Origin: Pseudoteredinibacter isoporae_A | GTDB lineage: Bacteria; Pseudomonadota; Gammaproteobacteria; Pseudomonadales; Cellvibrionaceae | Direction of reading: 5' to 3' | Length of the DNA: 64,000 nucleotides | Assembly (NCBI RefSeq): GCF_040372805.1 | Contig: NZ_BAABWJ010000001.1 | Coordinates: forward strand, 1,178,001 to 1,242,000 | In this document: positions 31,834-39,497 of the stretch, piece by piece | Layout of the letters: each line of letters begins with the position of its first letter | Position numbering within the stretch: the first letter of the stretch is position 1 | Notes under the pieces: generated by a model | Database searches by the model: none | Told to the model about the DNA's origin: nothing | The model's input: only the letters and a program-made list of their open reading frames with translations | Position numbers and translations under genes: made by a program

Positions 31834-32925
31834 TTAAGCCAGGCTGGCACTTTTCTCACTCGCTAATGCGTCATCACGCGTCTCTTTCCTGCCCAACTGA
31901 GAGCACTGAAAAATATTCCAGGCTGGCGTGTGTTGGGTGAGCGCATCGGCGGCTAATAAAATCGCGCCGGCTGTCCAGGTGGTCTTCTCTTCGGGCCAAA
32001 TAACCTTTTCTTTATACTGGTAGCCTGTCCAGTAGGCGCCGTCATTATGATCGCGCCATTGATGCAGCCAGCTGTATACTTGCACGGCTTTGGCGTGTTC
32101 GCCGGCGGCCAGTAAGGCCATGGTCAGCTCGCAGGATTCCGCAACAGTCACCCAGGGTTCGTCGCTGACGCATAGGCAGCCCATATTGTCGCGAACAAAT
32201 ATTTCCCAGCGTTCAGCGATTCGTTGTTTTGCCGCTTCTCCGCTGATGGCGCCTGCAAGAATCGGGTAAAACCAATCCATGGAGAAGCGTTCTTTGCTTT
32301 CCCACGTTCGGTCAAAATATTCCGGGTGTTCCGATAAGGCCAGACCAAGTTTTTTGTAAGCATCGATATAATGCTGGCGATCCTGGTCCAGCTCTTCGGC
32401 GATAGCGATGGCACATTCGAGGCTTTTGTATACGGATGAACAGCCGGTAATTAAAGCATCTTCAAATGCTTGGCCGTCCTCTTCGATTGCCCAGTAGATT
32501 TCCCCCGTTGGGGCTTGCATGCTGACCACTAGGTCCATTGCGTTTTTAACTGCTGGGAACATGTTTTCCAGGAAATCCCGGTTTCCGCTGATGCGATAGT
32601 GATGCCAGACGCCTGTGGCGATGTAAGCGATGAAATTGGTTTCGCGTTTTTCTTTGTAGAGCGCATTGCCATCCTGGTAGTTTGCGTACCAGCTGCCGTC
32701 GCTCAATTGATTGTTCGCCAGCCACTGATAGGCTTTCTCGGCCGCCTCAAACTCGCCAGCGATAGAGAGGCCCATGGCAGCTTCGGTGTGATCCCAGGGG
32801 TCAGCTTTGTGGCCTTTGAACCAAGGAATCAAGCCGTCGTCCAACTGCTGGCTTAAAATATAATCTACGGTTTTACGCAAAAACTGCTCGGGAAACAGGC
32901 CTTTGCTCAGCAGTAAGCCGTCCAT
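31834..32925 (-). CDS. Alpha-toroid (prenyltransferase/six-hairpin glycosidase-like) protein
   Basis: ATG 32925 is chosen, 2 bases after the preceding methyltransferase stop; 363 residues. It has repeated helix pairs with terpene-cyclase/glycosidase-type spacing: YILSQQLDDGLIPWFKGH, YQWLANNQLSDGSWYANY, YRISGNRDFLENMFPAVKNA and VYSWLHQWRDHNDGAYWTGY. Acidic residues HKADPWDHTEAA and MDWFYPILAG could be catalytic. Proteins like this are annotated as prenyltransferase-like but the fold also occurs in glycoside hydrolases. It is the last gene of an operon with a glycosyltransferase and a methyltransferase. Function unknown. Confidence 0.74.
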   Translation of the reverse strand: MDGLLLSKGLFPEQFLRKTVDYILSQQLDDGLIPWFKGHKADPWDHTEAAMGLSIAGEFEAAEKAYQWLANNQLSDGSWYANYQDGNALYKEKRETNFIAYIATGVWHHYRISGNRDFLENMFPAVKNAMDLVVSMQAPTGEIYWAIEEDGQAFEDALITGCSSVYKSLECAIAIAEELDQDRQHYIDAYKKLGLALSEHPEYFDRTWESKERFSMDWFYPILAGAISGEAAKQRIAERWEIFVRDNMGCLCVSDEPWVTVAESCELTMALLAAGEHAKAVQVYSWLHQWRDHNDGAYWTGYQYKEKVIWPEEKTTWTAGAILLAADALTQHTPAWNIFQCSQLGRKETRDDALASEKSASLA

Positions 32926-32927
32926 AA

Positions 32928-33659
32928 TTATTCGCCCTGTTCCATCGCTGAGTTTTTCTTGAAGTACATAACAATGCTTTTGCCCATGATAGGGTTCAGT
33001 ACTTTGTCCAATGCTCGTGTTAACAGAGGCTGTTGCATTAAATCCCAAACGAGAAATTTATGGTAATTACGCAGTGCCCAAACCTGATCATCTTCCTGGC
33101 CCCAATATTTACACTTTAACCACCAGTAAGGCACGTGCAGCGCATGGGCCCAATGGCGGTAATAGCGCTGCCAGCCCAGATCTTCCACTTCTTGACGTAA
33201 GTGGGTCGCATTAAAAATACGAATGTGTCCGCCGGGTGTTCTGTGATATTCGTTGCTCAAGCGCCAGCAAATATCTTCTGGCCACGCACGCGGTACGCTG
33301 ATGCCAATCACGCCGTCATTTTTAACCACGCGTTGCAGTTCTTTTAATACGCCTTGAAAGTCAGGAATGTGTTCCAACACCTCAGAGCAGATCACTTTGT
33401 CAAAGCTGTTGTCTTCAAAGGGCAGTTCGAGAGCATTTGCGGGCTGAAAGGAAATGCTTTTGTTAGAATTGTCCGCATCCACAAATTGTTCGGCGCGTTC
33501 CCGCGCGGTGGCAAGGTCGTTTTCGCTCAAGTCCACGCCAATGGCTTCTACATTTGCGTGCAGATATGCCCCGATGGTGTGGCGACCTTCGCCACAACCG
33601 ACATCTAAAAAGCGCTCGCCGTCTTTGAGTTCCAGGCGCTGAAAGTTAATGGTTTGCAT
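32928..33659 (-). CDS. Class I SAM-dependent methyltransferase (UbiE-like)
   Basis: A 243-residue protein with motif I ERFLDVGCGEGRHTIGAYLH, VEAIGVDLSENDLATARERA, and the post-I block FDKVICSEVLEHIPDFQGVL, a methyltransf_11 pattern. A 60-residue C-terminal extension (YYRHWAHALHVPYWWLKCKY) is rich in aromatic residues and may bind membrane or a large substrate. It starts 3 bases after the glycosyltransferase stop. The acceptor is unknown. Confidence 0.88.
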   Translation of the reverse strand: MQTINFQRLELKDGERFLDVGCGEGRHTIGAYLHANVEAIGVDLSENDLATARERAEQFVDADNSNKSISFQPANALELPFEDNSFDKVICSEVLEHIPDFQGVLKELQRVVKNDGVIGISVPRAWPEDICWRLSNEYHRTPGGHIRIFNATHLRQEVEDLGWQRYYRHWAHALHVPYWWLKCKYWGQEDDQVWALRNYHKFLVWDLMQQPLLTRALDKVLNPIMGKSIVMYFKKNSAMEQGE

Positions 33660-33662
33660 GGT

Positions 33663-35006
33663 TTAATTTTTCTCTTCGGCCAGCATCTTCAAGTAGTAAT
33701 TAACAAATTGTTCGGCGGCCACTTTCCAGCTGAAGCTTTGTTCAATGCGTTCCCGGCAGGTTTTCCCCATGATGAGTCGACGGTCGGGATCCTTTAACAA
33801 TTCAGCAATGGCTTGTGCCAATGCCGGAGCGTTGGCGGCGGGCACGATGGTGCCGGCATCGCCGACAATTTCGGGCAGCGCGCCACCATCACTGGAAATG
33901 ACCGGCGTACCACAAGCCATGGCTTCGCCTGCGGGCAAACCAAAACCTTCGTACAATGACGGGGAAACGGCAATGGTTGAAGCATTGTAGTGCTGCACCA
34001 GCTCTTCTGTGCTGATTCCGGATACAAAACGCACACGATCATCCAGGCTAAGCTTTTTCAATTGCTTGGCTGTGGCACCGTCTTCCCGTAGTTTGCCAAC
34101 CACCAATAATGTCAGTTGTGGAAATTCGGGACCGAGTTCTGCCATGGCGTCCAATAGATAGCGTAGGCCTTTTAGTGGCTGATCGGCGGAAGCCGTTGTG
34201 ATCAATTGAAAGTCCTGTTTTTCAACATCGGTGCGCGGTCGAAACGTGTCGGTGTCGATGCCGTTGTAAATCAGACTGATGTCTTCACTTTCGATATCAA
34301 AGGCTTCGGCAATGTCGTGGCGCGACTGCTCGGAAACAGTAACGATATGATTCAGTTTCTGGACCACACGTTTTTGCATGCGCAAAAATGAATGCCAGCG
34401 TTTTACCAACAAACGGTGCTTCCAGTTGGGTGCCGCATCCAGGGCCAGTTGTCGATCTCGAGTAATCGGATGGTGCACAGTGGCGACTACAGGCAGGCCG
34501 CGTTTTTGAATGCTCAGCAAGCCCCAGCCGAGGCATTGATTATCGTGCACCACATCGTAGCGGTGACCATGAAGCTTTAAATATTTCGCCACTCGACGAC
34601 TGAAGGTATAGGGCTCGGCAAAACCACCGGTGAGCATACTCCACCACTCAAAGGTGTCACTGAACGAGGTGAGGTGACGTGGTCGCAATGCCGTGACATG
34701 GTTGGGCGCACTGAATAAATCCAGGCTCGGCATCTTGATCAGGTTTACGCGTGGATCGAGATCCGGATACGGCGGGCCTGAAATTACATCCACTTGATGC
34801 CCCGCGTCGACCAGGGCTTTACTGAGGTATTTGATGTAAATACCTTGCCCGCCGACAAAAGGTGCACTGCGGTATCCCAGAAGGCAAATGCGTAACGCGC
34901 GTTGTGGCGCTGAAGACGCTGCGGCTGTGCTGTCGGTTTCAAGGCTTGTTGTTAGGCTGTTCACGATAGATGTATTACGTTGTATAGGCTTGGCATTCGC
35001 GCTCAT
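33663..35006 (-). CDS. Family 4 (GT-B) glycosyltransferase
   Basis: ATG 35006 is preferred; a longer frame upstream to 35243 runs into the divergent regulator gene and lacks similarity. 447 residues: after a Ser/Thr-rich N-terminal tail of about 35 residues comes the GT-B N-terminal half (ICLLGYRSAPFVGGQGIYIKYL) and the donor-binding half with SLYEGFGLPAGEAMACGTPV, the ExxFGxPxxE nucleotide-sugar motif, then SSDGGALPEIVGDAG. It transfers a sugar from an activated donor to an unknown acceptor at the cytoplasmic face. It heads a three-gene operon with the methyltransferase and alpha-toroid protein. Confidence 0.9.
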   Translation of the reverse strand: MSANAKPIQRNTSIVNSLTTSLETDSTAAASSAPQRALRICLLGYRSAPFVGGQGIYIKYLSKALVDAGHQVDVISGPPYPDLDPRVNLIKMPSLDLFSAPNHVTALRPRHLTSFSDTFEWWSMLTGGFAEPYTFSRRVAKYLKLHGHRYDVVHDNQCLGWGLLSIQKRGLPVVATVHHPITRDRQLALDAAPNWKHRLLVKRWHSFLRMQKRVVQKLNHIVTVSEQSRHDIAEAFDIESEDISLIYNGIDTDTFRPRTDVEKQDFQLITTASADQPLKGLRYLLDAMAELGPEFPQLTLLVVGKLREDGATAKQLKKLSLDDRVRFVSGISTEELVQHYNASTIAVSPSLYEGFGLPAGEAMACGTPVISSDGGALPEIVGDAGTIVPAANAPALAQAIAELLKDPDRRLIMGKTCRERIEQSFSWKVAAEQFVNYYLKMLAEEKN

Positions 35007-35166
35007 TTTGCGCACCGGGAAGCGGGCTAAATAAGCCTGCAAATTGCTGAACAGTGTGACACAGCCTATAATCTCTCGGCAATTCCCTCTCAGGTAATGA
35101 CCGCCATGGTCGGGCTGTTCCGAGGGTGTCATTTTCGACCAGTTCTGCCAGGGTACGGGGGTTACA

Positions 35167-36057
35167 TTGAGCCAAGATGAGCTCAGCACGAAGTCGGACG
35201 ATGAACTGGCCGCGCAAGAGGCCGCCTTCGGGCGGATGCTCAAGTTCTGGCGTTCACAGATGGGTCTGTCTCAGGCTCAGTTATCCGCCCGCCTGGGGAC
35301 ATCCAGCCGCCATATCAGTTTTTTGGAAACCGGTCGCAGCCGCCCAAGCCGTGGAATGATTCAGCGCTTGCAGCAGGAATTCGAACTCTCTTCCCGTGAG
35401 AACAACGTGTTGTTACAGTCGGCGGGCTTTCTGCCCCATTCGATGGTCAACCCCGCCACTATGGGGAAACGCCTGAAGCGACAAATGAGCTGGATGCTTT
35501 TGAAGCATGAGCCTTATCCCTCCTTTATTGTAAACAATCTTGGCGATGTGCTGATGTTTAACCGTGCCTGGCTGAATTTAATGCGGCAAGCGGGGATGCG
35601 TGCTGGCGCCTGTGAGGTTGGCTTGCAGATGAATATGTATCACCTGTTTTTTTCAGAAGAGGGGATGCGCCATCTGATTGAAGGTTGGGAAGATTTTAGC
35701 TGTGCCTTACTTTTGCAAGTCAAAGAACAGCAATTGCTGACCAACGATGCCAAGCTGAATGAGTTGATGGAATGGTTGGAAGCCTACCCGGGAATTCCGG
35801 CTAACTGGCCTGAACGAGCACGCCAGGTGCGTTTTAATTCGAGTTACGATATCGACGTGACTTTGCCGGAAAGCCGCTATCGTATGAAAACGGTGGTGAC
35901 CGGGATCGAACCGATGAATTTGAGTGCCGGAGGCACTTTTAAGCTGCACAGTTATTTTCCTGGAGATGACGCCACAGAAGCGTGGTGGCGAACCGCTGCG
36001 GAAAAAGACGGCTATCAGGATTTACAGCATCCACTATTGGCTCTGGCCACCGGCTAG
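35167..36057 (+). CDS. XRE-family regulator with MmyB-like ligand-binding domain
   Basis: The frame starts at TTG 35167 preceded by a G-rich stretch; 296 residues. N-terminal helix-turn-helix (about 23-80: LKFWRSQMGLSQAQLSARLG, ISFLETGRSRPSRGMIQRL) followed by a PAS-like domain with MmyB features (PSFIVNNLGDVLMFNRAWLNL, FRLHSYFPGDD-like end FKLHSYFPGDD). Members of this family often regulate an adjacent gene. The divergent neighbours are the glycosyltransferase operon (160 bases away). Ligand unknown. Use of TTG as start is inferred. Confidence 0.85.
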   Translation: MSQDELSTKSDDELAAQEAAFGRMLKFWRSQMGLSQAQLSARLGTSSRHISFLETGRSRPSRGMIQRLQQEFELSSRENNVLLQSAGFLPHSMVNPATMGKRLKRQMSWMLLKHEPYPSFIVNNLGDVLMFNRAWLNLMRQAGMRAGACEVGLQMNMYHLFFSEEGMRHLIEGWEDFSCALLLQVKEQQLLTNDAKLNELMEWLEAYPGIPANWPERARQVRFNSSYDIDVTLPESRYRMKTVVTGIEPMNLSAGGTFKLHSYFPGDDATEAWWRTAAEKDGYQDLQHPLLALATG

Positions 36058-36069
36058 TTTCGGTGCGAC

Positions 36070-36186
36070 TCAGTGCTCGCCGTGATCAACTCGCGCATCA
36101 ATGGCATAGGCCAGCAAAGACCCCACGGTCAAAATTGCAAAAATACCCGCTAAAAAAACGATCATTACAGCGGCTGTTACGGTCAT
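36070..36186 (-). CDS. Small single-span membrane protein
   Basis: Too short to be called by usual length cutoffs: ATG 36186 to TGA 36070-36072, 38 residues, behind GAGGA spaced 8 bases. Sequence MTVTAAVMIVFLAGIFAILT continues through one membrane span to a charged tail IDARVDHGEH. It sits divergent from the alanine-type symporter at 36428 and stops 12 bases from the regulator's stop. The look (short N-terminal, single span, acidic/His tail) resembles small accessory subunits of sodium symporters such as MetS, but its neighbour is an AGCS transporter, not the NSS type MetS serves, so that link is only a guess. Confidence 0.6.
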   Translation of the reverse strand: MTVTAAVMIVFLAGIFAILTVGSLLAYAIDARVDHGEH

Positions 36187-36427
36187 GGTCTTGTCCTCGA
36201 CAGGGTTTCCGGGTGCCCGCAAGCGGGGCAATTCAGTCAATGTGTATGGGTTTAGATTACGCCTGTGCCATGGAGGTGATATTGATACACGTCAATAGAT
36301 CTTCCGCCGCTTTATGAATTTCCACTCGAGCAACTGGGACAGTTCGTTTGACCCTGGGAAGGCAGGCCCATAGACTTGTTTTCTTACGTCGATAAAAACC
36401 AGACGCCACGAATAAAAAGAAGCTTAT

Positions 36428-37825
36428 ATGTCCCTCGCCGAGTATCTGCCCCGTATCGAATCCGCGCTCAATCAGTTTGCTGATGCCATGTGGAGTACCC
36501 CACTGGTTGTTTTGCTGGTCGGAGGCGGTTTGTTTTTTGCCATCTATTCACGTCTGCAGCCCTATCGATATCTTGGTCACAGTGTGGCCGTCTTGCGAGG
36601 ACGTTATGATGATCCGAGCGCGCCGGGGCAGGTCAGTCATTCCCAGGCATTGTCGACGGCCTTGGCGGGTACCATGGGGCTGGGGAATATTTCCGGTGTG
36701 GCCATTGCGATTGCCAGTGGCGGGCCGGGGGCAATTTTCTGGATGTGGGTCACGGCCGTCATTGGGGTGGCGACAAAGTTTTATACCGCTTCCCTCGCGG
36801 TGATGTTTCGCGGTGAAGACAGTCTGGGCGAAACCCAGGGCGGGCCGATGTACGTGATTCGAGAAGCCCTGCCTAAGGGCTTTTTGCCTCTGGCGTATCT
36901 GTTTTGTCTGGCGGGTATGATCGGTACGCTGCCGGTGTTTCAAGCCAATCAGCTGATTCAGTTGTTGCGCGATGCGGTCGCTATTCCATCGGGTTGGGCG
37001 ACGGCTGAGTCTCACTTGGGCTTTGATTTTATTGCCAGCAGCTGTGTGGCGTTGTTGACGGTTGTGGTGATCATTGGCCGCATCCAGCGGATTGGTCGTT
37101 TAACGGTTCGACTGGTGCCGGCCATGGTGACGATTTATCTGTTATTTACCGCGGTTGTCTTGTTTCAGCACCTTGAACAGATTCCAGCAATGTTCGCATT
37201 GATTGTCAGCGATGCCTTTACTGGCCAAGCGGCTGCCGGCGGTGCATTGGGAACAGTGATTATGATTGGCGTGCGACGGGGTGCATTTTCTAATGAGGCC
37301 GGTATCGGTACCGAATCCATGGCTCACGGTGCCGCCAAAACGGATGAGCCGATTCGAGAGGGCGTGGTCGCAATGATCGGGCCGGTGGTCGATACGCTGG
37401 TGGTCTGCACGTGCACGGCGTTGATTATTTTGCTAACCGGCGTCTGGCAGGACCCGAGCACAGGTGCGGGCGTGACCATGACGGCGGCGGCGATTGAGAG
37501 TGTGTTTCCCAATGGCGGCATCTATCTGTTGATTCTTATGGTGGCCTTGCTCAGCTTCAGTACCATTGTGACCTATTGGTTCTATGGCGCTAAATGCCTG
37601 GGCTTTTTGATTGGGGCTGAACGTCAGCATTACTACACGCCCTGTTATGTCTTTTTAATCGTGCTTGGGGCGGTGGTGTCTCTCGATGTGGTGAACGGTT
37701 TACTGGTTGGGGTTTATGCCATCATGGCCATTCCTACGATGATCTCGAGCTTTATGCTCGCACCGAAAGTGAATGCTGCCGCGAGGCACTATTTTAAGCG
37801 ATTGCGTGAAGGCCAATTTGATTGA
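36428..37825 (+). CDS. AGCS-family sodium:alanine/glycine symporter
   Basis: A 465-residue protein with about 11 membrane segments. Family signatures: QALSTALAGTMGLGNISGVA, IASGGPGAIFWMWVTAVIG, and GVRRGAFSNEAGIGTESMAHG. It imports alanine or glycine with Na+ across the inner membrane. The family name is sure, the exact substrate is not. The upstream gap 36190-36427 contains the small membrane protein's promoter region and a palindrome-free AT/GC mix. Confidence 0.93.
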   Translation: MSLAEYLPRIESALNQFADAMWSTPLVVLLVGGGLFFAIYSRLQPYRYLGHSVAVLRGRYDDPSAPGQVSHSQALSTALAGTMGLGNISGVAIAIASGGPGAIFWMWVTAVIGVATKFYTASLAVMFRGEDSLGETQGGPMYVIREALPKGFLPLAYLFCLAGMIGTLPVFQANQLIQLLRDAVAIPSGWATAESHLGFDFIASSCVALLTVVVIIGRIQRIGRLTVRLVPAMVTIYLLFTAVVLFQHLEQIPAMFALIVSDAFTGQAAAGGALGTVIMIGVRRGAFSNEAGIGTESMAHGAAKTDEPIREGVVAMIGPVVDTLVVCTCTALIILLTGVWQDPSTGAGVTMTAAAIESVFPNGGIYLLILMVALLSFSTIVTYWFYGAKCLGFLIGAERQHYYTPCYVFLIVLGAVVSLDVVNGLLVGVYAIMAIPTMISSFMLAPKVNAAARHYFKRLREGQFD

Positions 37826-37910
37826 TAGCTTGTAATAAGGTGTAACTGACGAGCGCTTGATCTGCTCGGCATCTGTCTCTACATTGGGCCTCTTACAGGG
37901 AGGTGTACTA

Positions 37911-38519
37911 ATGGAATTGGTTTTTCACGCCAGTTGGCCGGCGCTATGGGCGGCATTGGCGAGTCCGCAGGGCATTATCGCCAGCTGCTTATTTTGTCTG
38001 GGGGTGCTGGGTTTTCTTCTGTTGCAGGATATGGGTGAAAACCTGCGCGTTTCTCTGCTGTCCCTGGCCTTGTTCGGTTTGATTGCCCTTTGTTACGCCT
38101 ACCTTCAATACAGCCAACCGGCGATTCCCCTCATCGTTCAGGAAACCAAAGCCCAAAAGTCTGACAGTGGTCCCCCTCAAATGGCCGTCAACGGCATTAT
38201 CACGCGTGGTGATGAGGACCTGTCGGTTCGGGAATCGGGCTATATCTATATTGGTCGCTATCGCGATAAGCATTGGAAGCATGCTCTGTTCAATGACCCG
38301 ACTGGTCCGCTCAATACCGGCGATGTACTGCACTTAAATACGACGAGACAAATGTTTGCCTGTGCGCCGTATCGCAAAGAAATGCTGGATCTGACGTTCA
38401 CCTATTGCAAGGAAGTCATTGGTGAAGCCCTGGCGAATGACAGTGTTCGGGTGGCACGCCCACCGATCATTGTGGGCTTGAGTAATGTCTGGGTGTACGT
38501 CACTAAAGTGGATAGCTGA
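37911..38519 (+). CDS. Hypothetical protein with two N-terminal membrane segments
   Basis: ATG 37911 has GGGAGG upstream; 202 residues. Two hydrophobic segments (ALASPQGIIASCLFCLGVLG and VSLLSLALFGLIALCYAY) are followed by a soluble domain of about 130 residues with four Cys in total and a run of beta-strand-like segments (MAVNGIITRGDEDLSVRES, YIYIGRYRDKHWKHAL, GLSNVWVYVTKVD). I do not recognise a family. It follows the AGCS symporter gene by 85 bases on the same strand, so co-expression is possible. Confidence 0.7.
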   Translation: MELVFHASWPALWAALASPQGIIASCLFCLGVLGFLLLQDMGENLRVSLLSLALFGLIALCYAYLQYSQPAIPLIVQETKAQKSDSGPPQMAVNGIITRGDEDLSVRESGYIYIGRYRDKHWKHALFNDPTGPLNTGDVLHLNTTRQMFACAPYRKEMLDLTFTYCKEVIGEALANDSVRVARPPIIVGLSNVWVYVTKVDS

Positions 38520-38532
38520 TGGTGCCCCTTAT

Positions 38533-38754
38533 TCAGGTCGATTCGGGTTCATACTGAAACACCGCTTCAAGGGGCTGTTTGAAGGTGTTGGCAATTTTAA
38601 AGGCCACTTCAAGGGACGGTGAATAGCGGCCGGCTTCAATTGCTAAAATGGTTTGCCGGGTGACACCGACCTCAGTAGCCAGCGCCTGCTGGGTCATTTC
38701 ATTGTGTTCAAAACGCAGGCGGCGAATCTGATTGTTAATCTTGCATTTGCTCAT
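38533..38754 (-). CDS. Small Cro/CI-type HTH regulator (YozG-like)
   Basis: A 73-residue protein that is almost entirely one helix-turn-helix domain: IRRLRFEHNEMTQQALATEV, GVTRQTILAIEAGRYSPSLE, ending AVFQYEPEST. Such minimal regulators commonly pair with a neighbouring membrane protein gene, as here (38773-39222, 18 bases upstream on the same strand), and repress their own operon. The inverted repeat at 39344-39361 could be its operator. Confidence 0.88.
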   Translation of the reverse strand: MSKCKINNQIRRLRFEHNEMTQQALATEVGVTRQTILAIEAGRYSPSLEVAFKIANTFKQPLEAVFQYEPEST

Positions 38755-38772
38755 AAGGGTCTCCGCTCGCCA

Positions 38773-39222
38773 TTATACACCGCGGTACAGATACCAGAGC
38801 TGTCGACCAGTATTACTGAGTTCAGCCAGAATCAGACCAATCAACAACAGCAATAATGGATGCGCCAGGCTGAGTTCCTCGCGCGCGCCACCGAATTGAA
38901 CGGTTAGCCCAAACTGAACCAGCGCCAGCACGATCGTGGTTTGGCTGATGGTGGATGACCAGTAGGCACCTAATTGAACGGCCTGCTGCTCACGTTCATC
39001 GCGAGCGTCTTCAGTCTCTTTATTAGACACGACTGCAATGGCGATATGACACAGCACATAAGCCACGACGGCCATAAACAGCACACTCGCGACGACGTCG
39101 TATGCTTGTTCCACGTTAAAGAGCGCCGCATCGCCGGCCAGCAGCAGTTGCTTCACGGTGTAGCCAATCAGCCCCAGCATGATCAGCCCGTCAACCCACA
39201 ACACCTGTTCTCGATAGGCCAT
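38773..39222 (-). CDS. Four-span membrane protein of a HTH/membrane pair
   Basis: A 149-residue hydrophobic protein with four predicted spans (VDGLIMLGLIGYTVKQLLLA, VVASVLFMAVVAYVLCHIAI, TTIVLALVQFGLTVQF and PLLLLLIGLILAELS) and a charged cytoplasmic loop NKETEDARDEREQQA. It resembles the small membrane partners often found beside YozG-type regulators. Function unknown. Confidence 0.74.
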   Translation of the reverse strand: MAYREQVLWVDGLIMLGLIGYTVKQLLLAGDAALFNVEQAYDVVASVLFMAVVAYVLCHIAIAVVSNKETEDARDEREQQAVQLGAYWSSTISQTTIVLALVQFGLTVQFGGAREELSLAHPLLLLLIGLILAELSNTGRQLWYLYRGV

Positions 39223-39343
39223 GTTAGTCTCCTTTCGTTGTATGGAAATATTAACTATGTGTAAAAGATATTTAACATTGGGCAGAGCTTAGTCTCGGTT
39301 AGTATTGATGTCAAATATTTTATACATCATGTTTGCAAGACTT

Positions 39344-39361
39344 AACATCTGTAGTGATGTT
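39344..39361. promoter_or_regulatory. Inverted repeat, candidate operator
   Basis: AACATC-TGTAGT-GATGTT is a 6-6-6 inverted repeat upstream of the membrane protein/HTH pair, in an AT-rich region; a second imperfect repeat GATGT-N12-ACATC lies at about 39308-39330. Either could bind the HTH regulator. The rest of the 275-base gap before argH shows no gene. Confidence 0.4.
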
Positions 39362-39467
39362 TACGTGGCAGTCTGTAAGAAGGAAGACAAGGGAACAGTG
39401 AAGGGGCGGCGCAAGAGTCAGCAGGGTGATACCGAGAATAAAGAATAATAAGGTCAGTCAGGGACAA

Positions 39468-39488
39468 GCCTGCCCGGTTTGGGCAGGC
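39468..39488 (-). terminator. Hairpin after argH
   Basis: On the minus strand GCCTGCCC-AAACC-GGGCAGGC follows the argH stop. The downstream tail TTGTCCC is not a full U-run, so termination efficiency is uncertain. Confidence 0.5.
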
Positions 39489-39497
39489 CCAGCGGGA

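Noticed and set aside
36070..36186. Calling the small membrane protein MetS
   Set aside because: MetS partners NSS transporters; the neighbour is an AGCS symporter and similarity is only in general build.
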